A stretch of DNA of 64,000 bases from Ignavibacteria bacterium (GTDB lineage Bacteria; Bacteroidota; Ignavibacteria; Ch128b): contig JABLYA010000001.1 of the NCBI GenBank assembly GCA_013177855.1, positions 853,231 to 917,230 on the forward strand. Reading direction: 5' to 3'. Below the pieces are notes generated by a model. That model ran no database searches. It was not told the origin of the DNA and worked only from the letters and a program-made list of their open reading frames with translations. Both the position numbers and the translations under genes were made by a program. Position 1 is the first letter of the stretch; every line of letters begins with the position of its first letter. Positions 19,235 through 28,611 of this stretch are shown here, piece after piece.

Positions 19235-19339
19235 ATGAACGATTTTCAGATTTACATCGGTGAAATTGATAACAAATTCTGGTCAGAGAAAATTCTTCAA
19301 ACACACTTAAATAACAGCAAAAAAAATGTTCACTATTAA
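19235..19339 (+). CDS. Possible 34-residue small protein
   Basis: A short open frame (MNDFQIYIGEIDNKFWSEKI...) follows a GCGAAAGG stretch. Its composition looks protein-like, but it is unsupported by any family and slightly overlaps the 3' end of the convergent lipoprotein gene. It may be a chance frame or a remnant. Confidence 0.15.
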   Translation: MNDFQIYIGEIDNKFWSEKILQTHLNNSKKNVHY

Positions 19340-20253
19340 TTTTCTAAAATAGTCTGAAAGAATTTTTCAATTATTGCAGAATTTAATTTAGGATTATCAT
19401 TCCTTAGAATTTTATAATTCCTATGATTTACCTTTTGCTCTTCAAACCAACGAGACCAATATTTTTTCAAAATATCAAAATCTTTTGGTGATGAAGAGAT
19501 GGGATTAAACTGCGCAGCAATTATATACAAGTTTGAAAGATCAACTCCTGTATTGATCAAACCATAATCTTGTTTATTGAATATATCTTCCCAGTCTGGT
19601 CTATTTCTAAAGATTTGAATATGCGCTGATTTCGGCGCAAGATAACTGAAACGATTTCCAATCTGATATTTTGCATTTTCATGATAGATGTATCCATCTG
19701 TCAATATCAGCAATACATTGAGATAACTTGAATCATCGATAATGCAATCATCAACTAGTCTATGTTTAAAGTAATTGAATAAATCGGAGCCAGGATATTC
19801 AGACATTCTTGATGCCTTATCATAAAGTTTGTTTAAATTTTTATTGAAATTTTGGATGAGAGTATTATAAACATTTTTTCTTTCAACAAAACTCAGTTTA
19901 GCAAAATCGATATTCAAACTATCAATAATTGAATTCATTGTATCTGAATCAACTTCAGGATAATATATCACTTTGATTTTGTCCTCTGAATATACAACCC
20001 CTTTCTCGGCTAAATATTTCTTAAAAATTTCTAACACATTGTTAATTAATTTTATATCGCTATTTGCCTGGCCTGGATTTAATCCCTCAGAAATTCTATC
20101 GGATAAATCTATGAGGATCGTTAGGTTAATATTCTTGTAATTTTTTTGAGAGACTTTTTCATCAGTTTGGTTTTTATCAGAATTTGAGCAACCAATCAAA
20201 GCAAAAAGTAAAGTAATGATTACAAATTGGAATAAAATTTTATGCTCTTTCAT
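19336..20253 (-). CDS. Lipoprotein with von Willebrand A-like domain, function unknown
   Basis: 305 residues. A lipoprotein signal ends in ALIGC (Cys near residue 22). The following domain begins with a hydrophobic strand and a MIDAS-like DLSDRIS (about 51-57) and has a second strand LLILTDG (about 182-188), which suggests a von Willebrand A-type fold, although the canonical DxSxS is altered to DLSDR. Overlaps the upstream membrane coiled-coil gene by 14 bases, so the two form one translational unit. No known function recognised. Confidence 0.55.
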   Translation of the reverse strand: MKEHKILFQFVIITLLFALIGCSNSDKNQTDEKVSQKNYKNINLTILIDLSDRISEGLNPGQANSDIKLINNVLEIFKKYLAEKGVVYSEDKIKVIYYPEVDSDTMNSIIDSLNIDFAKLSFVERKNVYNTLIQNFNKNLNKLYDKASRMSEYPGSDLFNYFKHRLVDDCIIDDSSYLNVLLILTDGYIYHENAKYQIGNRFSYLAPKSAHIQIFRNRPDWEDIFNKQDYGLINTGVDLSNLYIIAAQFNPISSSPKDFDILKKYWSRWFEEQKVNHRNYKILRNDNPKLNSAIIEKFFQTILEN

Positions 20254-21448
20254 TGCTCAAAACTCCTTTTGTTTCATAAAATGCTTTTAATTCATTTTCA
20301 ATCTGTTTAACATCATCTTCAGTGCAGCCTGAATTTGTTAGAAAAGATATCCAGCCAATAGTATATTCAGATAAAATATTCTTAAGCTCGTGTAAATTAT
20401 AAGAAATAACTTCAGGTTTTTTTCTAAGATCTGTTATCTCGCTTTCGTAAGCTTGAATTTCTGATTTTATATCTTCAACTTTTTTGCGTAATTCATTTAA
20501 CTTCGTTTCTGTAATCATAATTTTTGATTTTAAAGCGTTTTCGACTTTATCAAATTCATTTTTAAAAGTTCGCTGCTCGTTGAATAAGGAGAAAATCTTT
20601 CCAAACAAGATGTAGACACAAAAACCTAATCCAATTATTATCCAGAAATCTAAATTTTGTAAAGCCAATCCTAAATTGAAAGGTTCAACATTTCCATAAA
20701 CATTAATTGCTTTTGATTCATAAATTCTCTCTGAAATGTGATAAGCAAAAAGTGCATCGAGTAAGAATGTAAAAACTAAACCGGCGATGTATCCCCATTT
20801 TATTTTTCTTTTTGATCTATGCTTTATTGTATCTAATAAAATACCTAATGCTAGAAAAACAATTGAGCTTAAAATTACGATCATCCCTGAAGTAAAACCT
20901 AATTTAAAGGCCTCTTCAATTGCTCTTGGATAAAAAATAGAATTGTACCAGGTCATTTTATCGAGTTTGATCTCTCTAAAAAATGCTGAAAAGATAACAG
21001 ATGAGTAATAAAAGAATAAGAAAATGCTTATGAGAATCGATAAACCACCGTAAAGCCATAACATAAATTTATCTTTCTGAATATTTACAAACTTTGATGG
21101 ATTTTGTTTGAAATCTTGGTAATCGTCATTCGCTTTTTGAAATTCTTTCTGTGCCTCTGGAATTATATTACTCTCTAATTCTTTTAGTTCTTTATTTTTT
21201 ATATTAATTTTTTCCACAAGTCTCGAAATTTCATCTTCAACTTGCTGGTTGTGTTTTTTTATTTCATCCTCTTCGGAAGTTCTATCAAGCAAAAGAGATG
21301 AATAAAATTTCTCGAGGCAAAGGTTATATGCAACCAATGAGCCTCTTACTTTTGCAGCATCGGAGAAACCGATTAATGAATAGTCTGGCTTTCCATTTTT
21401 TGGTTCTATCATTTTAGTAATTCCGTTTATTAGTGTTTTTTCTAACAT
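20240..21448 (-). CDS. Membrane protein with two coiled coils, function unknown
   Basis: 402 residues from the start chosen at 21448, which has an AGGAAG ribosome binding site; an in-frame start at 21523 is less likely. Layout: an N-terminal soluble segment (about 1-50), a coiled coil rich in Lys/Glu (about 60-125), four membrane segments (about 140-165, 185-215, 225-250 and 260-285), a second coiled coil (about 300-355), and a C-terminal tail with LSEYTIGWISFLTNSGC. No family recognised. Coupled to the downstream vWA-like lipoprotein, so the pair may span the envelope. Confidence 0.6.
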   Translation of the reverse strand: MLEKTLINGITKMIEPKNGKPDYSLIGFSDAAKVRGSLVAYNLCLEKFYSSLLLDRTSEEDEIKKHNQQVEDEISRLVEKINIKNKELKELESNIIPEAQKEFQKANDDYQDFKQNPSKFVNIQKDKFMLWLYGGLSILISIFLFFYYSSVIFSAFFREIKLDKMTWYNSIFYPRAIEEAFKLGFTSGMIVILSSIVFLALGILLDTIKHRSKRKIKWGYIAGLVFTFLLDALFAYHISERIYESKAINVYGNVEPFNLGLALQNLDFWIIIGLGFCVYILFGKIFSLFNEQRTFKNEFDKVENALKSKIMITETKLNELRKKVEDIKSEIQAYESEITDLRKKPEVISYNLHELKNILSEYTIGWISFLTNSGCTEDDVKQIENELKAFYETKGVLSNERA

Positions 21449-21765
21449 AGTTACGCTTCCTTTAATTTTTTTTATTACTTGCGTTCTAAAATAAATTGAG
21501 TATGAGTGACTGAAATTTTCCAAAAATTTCTCACAAAGGAAGGATAAAAAATTTACTAATCACTGTAATGCAAATTCAGGATATGAGATATTAGATAATA
21601 AAGATGAAAGAGTATTTAATTTTTTTCTAATTATAGGTCCATTCTAATTTAGAAATACATTGGAAAATAAATCTGTAACTAATACTCTTTCAGAGAATTT
21701 GTATCTAATTCACTGAGAGAAATTCAGAAATTAATTTTCTTTCGAAATGAGACCTTAAACCAAAT
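21449..21765. other. Intergenic stretch with no recognised gene
   Basis: 317 bases of AT-rich sequence between the start of the coiled-coil membrane gene and the end of the metallophosphoesterase gene. No coding frame, RNA gene or convincing terminator was seen. A 12-bp inverted repeat with a 64-base loop is within chance expectation. Confidence 0.6.
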
Positions 21766-22671
21766 CTATTTGGTTACCTCCCAGCCATAGTCAATATATT
21801 CAGCAGAGATTTGATTGCCTTTAATTCTTAACAAAACAAAACCTTCTTCGAGTCCTTCATTAGGACCAGTCCACCATCTTGATGAAACTGCTCCGCCTGT
21901 TATAAATCTTATCCTATTTTGAATGTTTATGTCTTCATAAAAATGTAGATGACCCTGTAAAACTAATCTTAAATTATGCCGCTTAAATAGATCTAAAACT
22001 TCTTTTGAATTTTCAACAACAAGGCCTCTATCATTGGCTGCCATTGAACCATTTCGTATTTGACTAAATGAAGTTAAAAGCGGAATGTGTGAAACAACAA
22101 TCAGAAAAGTAGATGTGTCAGTTTTGCTTAATTCATTTTTTAACCAATTTAGTTGATCTTCATTTACATATCCGTAATATCTCCCCTTCTCAGGAAGTTC
22201 TTCTATTGAGTCAAGAACAAATAATTTGACATGCTTAAGATCGGCCGCATAGTAAGTCTTTCCAACTTTAGCTTCGAATAATTTTTTTCCGAAATATTTA
22301 TGCTCTCTCGGTACCCCACTTTTTTCATACCAGCCGAAGATTTCGTGATTGCCCATCGTATTGTAAACAGGTGCTTTGATTAATTTTACCAATTCATTGT
22401 AAATATTGAACAAACTATCAGCTCTCTCAAAATTTACAGCCAGTGCATCAAAAATCAGATCACCGCCAGTTATTACATAATCTGGATTGATTTCATTTAC
22501 TTTCTGAATTGCTTTCTTAAAGCCCTCAATTGCATTCCGTTCAGGTTGTACATGAATATCTGTAAGAAACGCGATAACAATTTCATCATTGGATTTATTT
22601 TGAGCTAATAGAACATTTAACTGTATAAAAACTAAACTCAAAATAAACAGAGTGGAAATTCTTCTTAACAT
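21766..22671 (-). CDS. Secreted calcineurin-like metallophosphoesterase
   Basis: 301 residues with a signal peptide (cleavage after VLLAQ, about residue 24). The metallophosphoesterase metal-binding blocks are in order: TDIHV (about 37-41), GGDLIFD (about 68), GNHE (about 107), SHIPLL (about 196) and GHLHFYED (about 246). Likely releases phosphate from an organic substrate in the periplasm or outside the cell. Its promoter region closely matches that of pstS (see 22692-22725), so it is probably phosphate-starvation induced; this supports a phosphatase role rather than a housekeeping one. Confidence 0.85.
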   Translation of the reverse strand: MLRRISTLFILSLVFIQLNVLLAQNKSNDEIVIAFLTDIHVQPERNAIEGFKKAIQKVNEINPDYVITGGDLIFDALAVNFERADSLFNIYNELVKLIKAPVYNTMGNHEIFGWYEKSGVPREHKYFGKKLFEAKVGKTYYAADLKHVKLFVLDSIEELPEKGRYYGYVNEDQLNWLKNELSKTDTSTFLIVVSHIPLLTSFSQIRNGSMAANDRGLVVENSKEVLDLFKRHNLRLVLQGHLHFYEDINIQNRIRFITGGAVSSRWWTGPNEGLEEGFVLLRIKGNQISAEYIDYGWEVTK

Positions 22672-22691
22672 TTTATCCTCCTTTAGTTTTT

Positions 22692-22725
22692 CAAATATAA
22701 AAGTTTAATGTTAAGAATTCTTTAA
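22692..22725 (-). promoter_or_regulatory. Pho-box-like promoter of the metallophosphoesterase gene
   Basis: On the minus strand: TTAAAG-N5-TTAACA (two half-sites with an 11-base repeat period, 22725-22709), nine bases, then the -10-like TATATTTG (22699-22692). The last half-site, the spacing and the -10 are the same as before pstS. In known PhoB/PhoP promoters, direct repeats with 11-base period replace the -35 element; the upstream half-site matches only 4 of 6 bases. Confidence 0.55.
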
Positions 22726-22790
22726 GAATATTTATTTAATACATCTGAACAAAGTTTTAGATTAACTTAAGTTTCTTAATCAGGAAATTT

Positions 22791-22871
22791 ATGAGTGATG
22801 TAAATCAAAACACGGTAGATGATTTTATTAAATCAAATCCTGCAGAAGAAAAACTTCTAATTGTTAATTAA
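22791..22871 (+). CDS. Possible 26-residue microprotein
   Basis: Open frame with a plausible AGGAAA ribosome binding site, encoding an acidic peptide (MSDVNQNTVDDFIKSNPAEE...). It lies just ahead of the small HTH gene in the same direction. It could be a genuine small gene, a leader peptide or a fragment; nothing else supports it. Confidence 0.25.
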   Translation: MSDVNQNTVDDFIKSNPAEEKLLIVN

Positions 22872-22910
22872 ATCACTTGATTTTATCTTAGACTAAAAAT
22901 GAGGACAAAA

Positions 22911-23096
22911 ATGAAAAATCAGAAAGAAGAACTTTTAACGGTTGGAAAAATAGCAGAACAACTTTCAGTTCCTGCGGCAAAAGTTAAAAAAGCAATTCAA
23001 GAGTTGGGTATTCAGCCGACAGCTAAGAAAGGTGCATGCAGTTATTTTTCAAAAAGTGATGTGCCCAAAATTAAAAAGGCATTAACTGCCAAATAG
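22911..23096 (+). CDS. Small helix-turn-helix (MerR/excisionase-like) protein
   Basis: 61 residues from the ATG at 22911, which follows GAGGA; a start at 22899 is possible. The segment LTVGKIAEQLSVPAAKVKKAIQELGIQP is a winged-helix/MerR-type DNA-binding helix pair, followed by a short wing with Ser-Tyr-Phe and KSDVPKIKKAL. Very basic and single-domain. Role unknown; it stands alone, convergent to phoU. Confidence 0.55.
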   Translation: MKNQKEELLTVGKIAEQLSVPAAKVKKAIQELGIQPTAKKGACSYFSKSDVPKIKKALTAK

Positions 23097-23179
23097 AAAT
23101 GTATTGCATATTCGTTAGTGCTTAAAAACTAGATGAAATAAAATTAAAAGAGCTTGGTTAAAAACTTGAATTAAAATCC

Positions 23180-23848
23180 TTACTGATGTCCTAATTTGTG
23201 CTTATGTGAGACTATTTCTGCATTGACCATAAAAATTACATCTTCAGCAATATTGGTCGAGTGATCAGCGAGTCTTTCAATGTGACGGGATAAAATCATC
23301 AGATGAGATGCGGGTTCGATCAATTCATTGTTAGTTTTCATTTTATCAACTAAAAAACGAAAGATATTTTTGTTATAACTATCAACAATATTGTCCTTAT
23401 CACCTATTTGTTCAGCGAGTTTTGAATCACGATTAATAAAAGAGTCGATTGCATCTTTAAACATTTGTTTTGCAATTTCTCCCATTTCAAAAACTTTTGA
23501 TTCCTCGAGAAGAAATTTATAATCCATCAAAGGTTTAACTCTTTGAGTGATGTTAACTGCAATATCACCACATCTTTCAAGTTGATTATTGACCATTAAA
23601 GCAGTTAAGATAAATCTCAAATCGATAGCAAATGGTTGGAACAGAGCAAGAATATTTTCACATTGCGTTTTAATTAAATTATCGTATGCATCAATTTCAC
23701 GGTCACGAGCCTTTATCTTTTTACACAATTCAATATTGCTTTCTTTGAGTGCAATAAATGCTTCCTCAACCATTTCATCGACCAGACTTGCCATTTTAGT
23801 GATGTTGGTCTTGAGAGATTCTAATTCGGTTTCAAAATGTTTATGCAT
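23180..23848 (-). CDS. phoU: Phosphate transport regulator PhoU
   Basis: 222 residues, usual length, with two tandem PhoU helical repeats (about 10-100 and 115-205) carrying the conserved E/D-x3-D metal-binding patterns (REIDAYDNLI and DKDNIVDSYNK). It links the Pst transporter to the PhoR sensor and limits phosphate uptake. Last gene of the pst operon, 9 bases after pstB. No phoR or phoB is in the window. Confidence 0.95.
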   Translation of the reverse strand: MHKHFETELESLKTNITKMASLVDEMVEEAFIALKESNIELCKKIKARDREIDAYDNLIKTQCENILALFQPFAIDLRFILTALMVNNQLERCGDIAVNITQRVKPLMDYKFLLEESKVFEMGEIAKQMFKDAIDSFINRDSKLAEQIGDKDNIVDSYNKNIFRFLVDKMKTNNELIEPASHLMILSRHIERLADHSTNIAEDVIFMVNAEIVSHKHKLGHQ

Positions 23849-23857
23849 TTTTGTCTC

Positions 23858-24625
23858 CTATCCAAATCTTCCAGTGATGTAATCTTCAGTTTGTTTTTTC
23901 TTTGGTGCTGTAAACATAACCTTTGTATCATCGAATTCAACGAGATGACCCATATAGAAGAACGCTGTGTAATCACTTACTCTTGCAGCCTGCTGCATAT
24001 TATGTGTGACAATGACAATTGTATAATTCTGTTTAAGTTCAAAAATTAAATCTTCAATTTTAATTGTTGATATCGGATCCAGTGCACTTGCTGGTTCATC
24101 CATTAATAAAATTTCTGGATTTACTGCCAGAGCTCGTGCAATGCAAAGTCTCTGCTGCTGACCACCAGAAAGGGATAACGCACTTTTATTTAGTTCGTCT
24201 TTAACTTCATCCCAGAGAGCTGCTCGCTTAAGACTTGTTTCAACTATTTCATCTAAAATTTTTCTATCTCTGATTCCCTGAATTCTCGGTCCATAAGCTA
24301 CATTGTCATAGATAGACTTAGGAAATGGATTTGATTTTTGAAAAATCATACCAACTTTTTTTCTTAATGCGACAACATCAATATTATTTTTATAAATATC
24401 AATTCCATCAATCAATACTTCACCTTCAACTCGCACATCATCAATTAATTCATTCATTCGATTTAATGTGCGTAGGTAAGTTGATTTTCCACAACCTGAT
24501 GGTCCAATCAATGCAGTTACTTTTCTTTCAGGAATTTCCAAGGAGATATCAAACAAAACTTGTTTCTTCCCATAAAAGAAATTCAAATTACGAGTGATAA
24601 TTTTTGTGTTTTCCATACTCCTCAT
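23858..24625 (-). CDS. pstB: Phosphate ABC transporter ATP-binding protein
   Basis: About 255 residues. Walker [11 protein letters not shown]-loop, signature LSGGQQQR and Walker [13 protein letters not shown] are intact, and the spacing and YGPRIQG segment are specific to PstB. The start is uncertain: ATG at 24625 is used here, while 24616 (just after GAGGAG) and a TTG at 24631 are also in frame. Energises phosphate import through PstCA. Confidence 0.95.
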   Translation of the reverse strand: MRSMENTKIITRNLNFFYGKKQVLFDISLEIPERKVTALIGPSGCGKSTYLRTLNRMNELIDDVRVEGEVLIDGIDIYKNNIDVVALRKKVGMIFQKSNPFPKSIYDNVAYGPRIQGIRDRKILDEIVETSLKRAALWDEVKDELNKSALSLSGGQQQRLCIARALAVNPEILLMDEPASALDPISTIKIEDLIFELKQNYTIVIVTHNMQQAARVSDYTAFFYMGHLVEFDDTKVMFTAPKKKQTEDYITGRFG

Positions 24626-24636
24626 TAGCAAATCTA

Positions 24637-25545
24637 TTAACTAAATTTCGCTTTTGTTTTTCTCAATCTATATCTTAAAAAGATTGCAGAAAAGTTCAGA
24701 GCAAAGGTTAGAATAAGCAAGACCAACGTAGTTGCATATTGAATTGGTCGAGTTGCTTCAACATCTGGTGACTGGGTGCTCATAATGTATATATGATAAC
24801 CAAGTTCCATAAATTGATCTGAAAGTGAAGTCGGTAGATAAGGTAAAAAATATGCAGCTCCAGTAAAAAGAATTGGAGCAACCTCACCTGCACCACGACT
24901 TACTGCTAAAATTCCTCCAGTTAATATTCCAGTAATTGAATTTGGTATAATAACTTTTCTAATTGTTTGCCATTTGGTTGCCCCGAGTGCAAAACTTGCC
25001 TCCCTTAATTCCCTTGGAACCGCTCTAATGGCTTCTTCGACAGAAACAATAACAACTGGTAAGGTTAGTAAAGCCATCGTAAGACTTGCCCAGAGAATAT
25101 TGGGTTGTCCCCATCGTAACATTTCACCACCATACAAAACATTATCCAAACCTCTTCCAACAAATTGAACAAAAAATCCGAGTCCAAATAAACCAAATAC
25201 GATTGCAGGAATTCCAGCAAGAGTATTCACAGAGAACCTTATCACTTTATAAGTAAATGATTCTTGCTTAGCATACTCGGTAAGATAAATTGCAGAGATA
25301 GTTCCAATTGGAATTCCAAAGATTGACATTATAATAACGAGCAAGAATGTTCCAAAAATTGCTGGGAAAATTCCTCCTTTAGTCATTCCCTCCTCTGGTG
25401 CGGTTGTCAAAAATTCCCAGGTAATGTGAGACCAACCGCCCAGAATAATATTTCCCATAATAACAATAACCATCAATAAAATAAGAAAAGCGGCAAGAGC
25501 TGTAATTGATTTTACGGAAAGATCATAAATCTTTTTCGTTTTCAT
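24637..25545 (-). CDS. pstA: Phosphate ABC transporter permease PstA
   Basis: 302 residues with six predicted membrane segments and the permease EAA-like loop ([20 protein letters not shown]). The start overlaps the pstC stop by 4 bases. Pairs with PstC to form the channel. Confidence 0.95.
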   Translation of the reverse strand: MKTKKIYDLSVKSITALAAFLILLMVIVIMGNIILGGWSHITWEFLTTAPEEGMTKGGIFPAIFGTFLLVIIMSIFGIPIGTISAIYLTEYAKQESFTYKVIRFSVNTLAGIPAIVFGLFGLGFFVQFVGRGLDNVLYGGEMLRWGQPNILWASLTMALLTLPVVIVSVEEAIRAVPRELREASFALGATKWQTIRKVIIPNSITGILTGGILAVSRGAGEVAPILFTGAAYFLPYLPTSLSDQFMELGYHIYIMSTQSPDVEATRPIQYATTLVLLILTFALNFSAIFLRYRLRKTKAKFS

Positions 25546-26615
25546 TTAGAGCCACCAATTCTTCTCAATAATCTGTTTCGAATGTAAAATTCAGCGATTG
25601 CATTGAGAGAGAAACTAAAAAGAAAAAGGATTGAACCTAACAAGAACAAAACATTGTAATGCAGTTCGCCAAAAATTACTTCAGCCATTTCAGCACCAAT
25701 AGTAGCGGACATTGTTCTGACAGGTTCAAAAATTGACGCAGAGATAATTGGAGCATTTCCCGTAGCCATCATTACAATCATTGTTTCCCCGAAAGCTCTT
25801 CCAATTCCAAGAAGGACGGCAGCAAAAATTCCAGGTGCAGCAGCCGGTAAAACGACATAAATTGCTGTCTGCCATTTCTCAGCACCGAGTGCAATACTTG
25901 CCTCAATATAAGATTTAGGTATAGCCGAAAGTGCATCTTCAGTAACCGTGTAAATAATAGGAATGACTGCAAGAGATAATGCAAGACCACCGACAAAAGC
26001 ATTTAACCTGTATTGATATCCAAAAAGATTCTGAAGAAAAGTGGCTAACACAACAAGAGCAAAAAATCCAATCACTACCGAAGGAAATCCAGCTAAAATT
26101 TCAATTGCCGGTTTCAAGATTTCTTTAGCCCATTTAGGTGCAAAAGTAGAGGTGAATAATGCCGCAAGAATTGCAATTGGCGCAGCAATCAGTATAGCAA
26201 TTAAAGTGACTTTTAAACTCCCCACAATTAATGGAATTATTCCATACCTTGGATTTTTTGAAATTGGATCCCAGACTGTTGAAAAAACACTTTCCCAGAC
26301 TGATTGTAGTTTTATTTGGTCATCATTTCTGGGTGTAATTTCAATTTGCTCTTTCGTGTTTGATAATTTTTCTTCTTTCTTTTCAATTTGATTATTTAAA
26401 TCATTATAAACTTGCATCTGCAATTCTTCATCAGTGTAAGTTTCAACTTCAGGTGTGTAATTAAGAATTGGTAAAGCTTCACGAAATACAAATACAAAAA
26501 TCAATGCGATTGAAATAAAGGAAACTATTGAAACCAATGTTATTACAATTCTTGCAAGCCAATCAGAGAAATAAAATCTTTTTTTCAGCAATTCGTTTTT
26601 GAATTGTTCGTCCAT
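25542..26615 (-). CDS. pstC: Phosphate ABC transporter permease PstC
   Basis: 357 residues, somewhat longer than typical. The permease core has the EAA-like loop (EASIALGAEKWQTAIYVVLP). Between the first and second membrane segments (about residues 50-115) is a charged, partly coiled-coil insertion on the outer face. Lies 20 bases after pstS. Confidence 0.94.
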   Translation of the reverse strand: MDEQFKNELLKKRFYFSDWLARIVITLVSIVSFISIALIFVFVFREALPILNYTPEVETYTDEELQMQVYNDLNNQIEKKEEKLSNTKEQIEITPRNDDQIKLQSVWESVFSTVWDPISKNPRYGIIPLIVGSLKVTLIAILIAAPIAILAALFTSTFAPKWAKEILKPAIEILAGFPSVVIGFFALVVLATFLQNLFGYQYRLNAFVGGLALSLAVIPIIYTVTEDALSAIPKSYIEASIALGAEKWQTAIYVVLPAAAPGIFAAVLLGIGRAFGETMIVMMATGNAPIISASIFEPVRTMSATIGAEMAEVIFGELHYNVLFLLGSILFLFSFSLNAIAEFYIRNRLLRRIGGSK

Positions 26616-26635
26616 ATATTCCTAATCTTTAATTT

Positions 26636-27460
26636 TTAATTTAGGGGGAAGTAACCAACTTCAGCAACAATCTTTTGTCCTTCTTCGCTTAAAATCCAAT
26701 CGATAAATTTTTTAATTTCACCTTGAGGCCATTTGCGAAGGTACATATAAAGATATCTTGAAATTGGATACAAACCTTTTTTAATATTTTCTGCAGTCGG
26801 TGCATAAGCTGGAGAGTTAGGATCTTTTTTGACCTTCACATCTTTAATTCCAACTCCATAAGCTGCACCACCATAACCTATTCCATTTGGATCCTTCGCA
26901 ACTGCATTGACAACAGCTGCTGTTCCGGGTAAATATTGAGTTGTTCTATCGAAATCCTGTTTTTTCAAAACTTCATCCTTAAAATAGACATAAGTTCCTG
27001 AGTTATTTTCCCTTGAGTATCGAATGATTTGAGCATCTTTGCCGCCAACTTCTTTCCAATTGTTAATTTTTCCAGTGTAAATTTCTCGAATTTGTTGAAG
27101 GGTTAATTCACTCACAGGATTTTTTTCATTCACATAAATTGCAAGCCCATCAATTGCAACTCTGACTTCAACACCGGTTGTACCGTATTTTTTCTTTAGT
27201 TTTATTTTTTCTTCTTTTTTGATTGGTCTGGAAGAATTACAAATATCAGTTGTTCCATTAATAAGTGCAGAAATTCCCGTCCCGCTTCCTCCGCCAGTAA
27301 CTTGGATTACGACATTTTTATTTTTCTTCATATAAATTTCAGCCCATCGTTGAGCTAAAATGACCATTGTATCTGAGCCTTTGATTGTGATCACATAATT
27401 TGCAAAAACGCTCAAGAAAAGAGTAACTAATAAAATGCTTATCAAAGTAATTTTTTTCAT
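26636..27460 (-). CDS. pstS: Phosphate-binding protein of the Pst transporter
   Basis: 274 residues. A signal peptide (cleavage about residue 20) precedes the binding fold. Phosphate-contacting motifs GSDTM (about 29), GGGSGTG (about 57), SSRP and SRENNSGTYVYF (about 149) are intact. Soluble periplasmic type (no lipobox). First gene of pstSCAB-phoU, directly behind a Pho-box-like promoter. Confidence 0.95.
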   Translation of the reverse strand: MKKITLISILLVTLFLSVFANYVITIKGSDTMVILAQRWAEIYMKKNKNVVIQVTGGGSGTGISALINGTTDICNSSRPIKKEEKIKLKKKYGTTGVEVRVAIDGLAIYVNEKNPVSELTLQQIREIYTGKINNWKEVGGKDAQIIRYSRENNSGTYVYFKDEVLKKQDFDRTTQYLPGTAAVVNAVAKDPNGIGYGGAAYGVGIKDVKVKKDPNSPAYAPTAENIKKGLYPISRYLYMYLRKWPQGEIKKFIDWILSEEGQKIVAEVGYFPLN

Positions 27461-27490
27461 TTAGGCTTAATGATTTTTATACATCCATTG

Positions 27491-27524
27491 CAAATATAAA
27501 AATGCAATGTTAAGAAATTGTTAA
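27491..27524 (-). promoter_or_regulatory. Pho-box-like promoter of pstSCAB-phoU
   Basis: On the minus strand: TTAACA at 27524-27519 and TTAACA at 27513-27508 (exact direct repeats, 11-base period), nine bases, then TATATTTG at 27498-27491, matching the Bacteroidota -10 pattern TAnnTTTG. A box ending about ten bases before the -10 is the known layout of PhoB-activated promoters. The pstS start follows 31 bases later. Confidence 0.7.
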
Positions 27525-27615
27525 GAGCTTTTTGATTAAGATGTTTTAATTTCTCAAATAAAAAATTTAAGTCAAATTTTGAAAAAGTTTATTTTAGTAA
27601 AAATCAGGTAACAAA

Positions 27616-28611
27616 ATGAGAATCACTTTAGTTGTATTAAGCTCTTTGCTTTTATTCACATTAATTTATTGTAAAAAGAAAGACGAACCAATAAAAACAA
27701 CAGAAGTCGTCTGGATGCTTGAATACAACCGAACAATTCCAAATTTTGATGAAAATCTTACCTATGAATATATATTAAAACAACTATCATTCGGACCAAG
27801 AAATCCAAATTCATCAGGTCATAAACTTGCAAAAGAATTTTTATTCAATGAACTGAAAAAATTTGCTGATACTGTTTATTTTCAGAATTTCAGTTATCCA
27901 GGTTATGATGGCGAGATTTTAAATTGTTCAAATATCATTGCTTCGTTTAGACCTGAGAGTAAAATACGAATTTTACTTTGCGCTCATTGGGATACGAGAC
28001 CAAGATCTGATGAAGACAAAAACCCTGAAAACCAAAACAAACCAATTTTAGGTGCAAATGATGGAGCAAGCGGAGTTGCTGTACTTTTAAGTCTTGCCAA
28101 AATTTTAAGTGAACACAAACCTGAATTTGGAATTGACATAGTCCTTTTTGACGCCGAAGATTATGGAAGAAAAAACGATTTAATGAATTATTCTCTCGGT
28201 TCTAAATACTTTATACAGAATAAGCCAACTTACATTAATCCGCAATTTGGAATTCTCCTGGATATGGTTGGAGATAAAGAAGCGGTTTTCAAAAAGGAAC
28301 CTAACTCATACCAGTTTGCACCAGATGTTGTCGATAAAGTCTGGCGACTTGCATCTGAACTAAATTTAAAATCTTTCTCCAACGAATTTTCAAATCCAAT
28401 TTATGATGACCACATTCCACTCGGAGAAATGGGAATGAAAATTATTGATATTATCGATGCCGATTTGATCGGAGCGGATTCACCAAACCCACGAAGAAAT
28501 TACTGGCATACACAAAACGATACAATTGAAAACATAAGCAAAGAAACATTAAAAGAAGTTGGGAAATTAATTACTACTTTAATTTATTCAATTAAATTTA
28601 CAGAAAGATGA
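27616..28611 (+). CDS. M28 family peptidase / glutaminyl-peptide cyclotransferase-like lipoprotein
   Basis: 331 residues. N-terminal lipoprotein-type signal ending LIYCKKK (Cys near residue 19). The zinc-dependent core has AHWDTRPRSD, LGANDGASGVA, DAEDYG, LLDMVGD and a late His in NYWHTQNDT, in the order found in bacterial and animal glutaminyl cyclases. The EE of aminopeptidases is replaced by ED, which favours a cyclase-type activity (pyroglutamate formation at N-termini) over aminopeptidase. Translationally coupled to prmA (4-base overlap). Confidence 0.8.
   Translation: MRITLVVLSSLLLFTLIYCKKKDEPIKTTEVVWMLEYNRTIPNFDENLTYEYILKQLSFGPRNPNSSGHKLAKEFLFNELKKFADTVYFQNFSYPGYDGEILNCSNIIASFRPESKIRILLCAHWDTRPRSDEDKNPENQNKPILGANDGASGVAVLLSLAKILSEHKPEFGIDIVLFDAEDYGRKNDLMNYSLGSKYFIQNKPTYINPQFGILLDMVGDKEAVFKKEPNSYQFAPDVVDKVWRLASELNLKSFSNEFSNPIYDDHIPLGEMGMKIIDIIDADLIGADSPNPRRNYWHTQNDTIENISKETLKEVGKLITTLIYSIKFTER

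Noticed and set aside
21605-21692. 12-bp inverted repeat TGAAAGAGTATT / AATACTCTTTCA with a 64-base loop
   Set aside because: About one such pair is expected by chance in an AT-rich window of this size; no other feature supports it.
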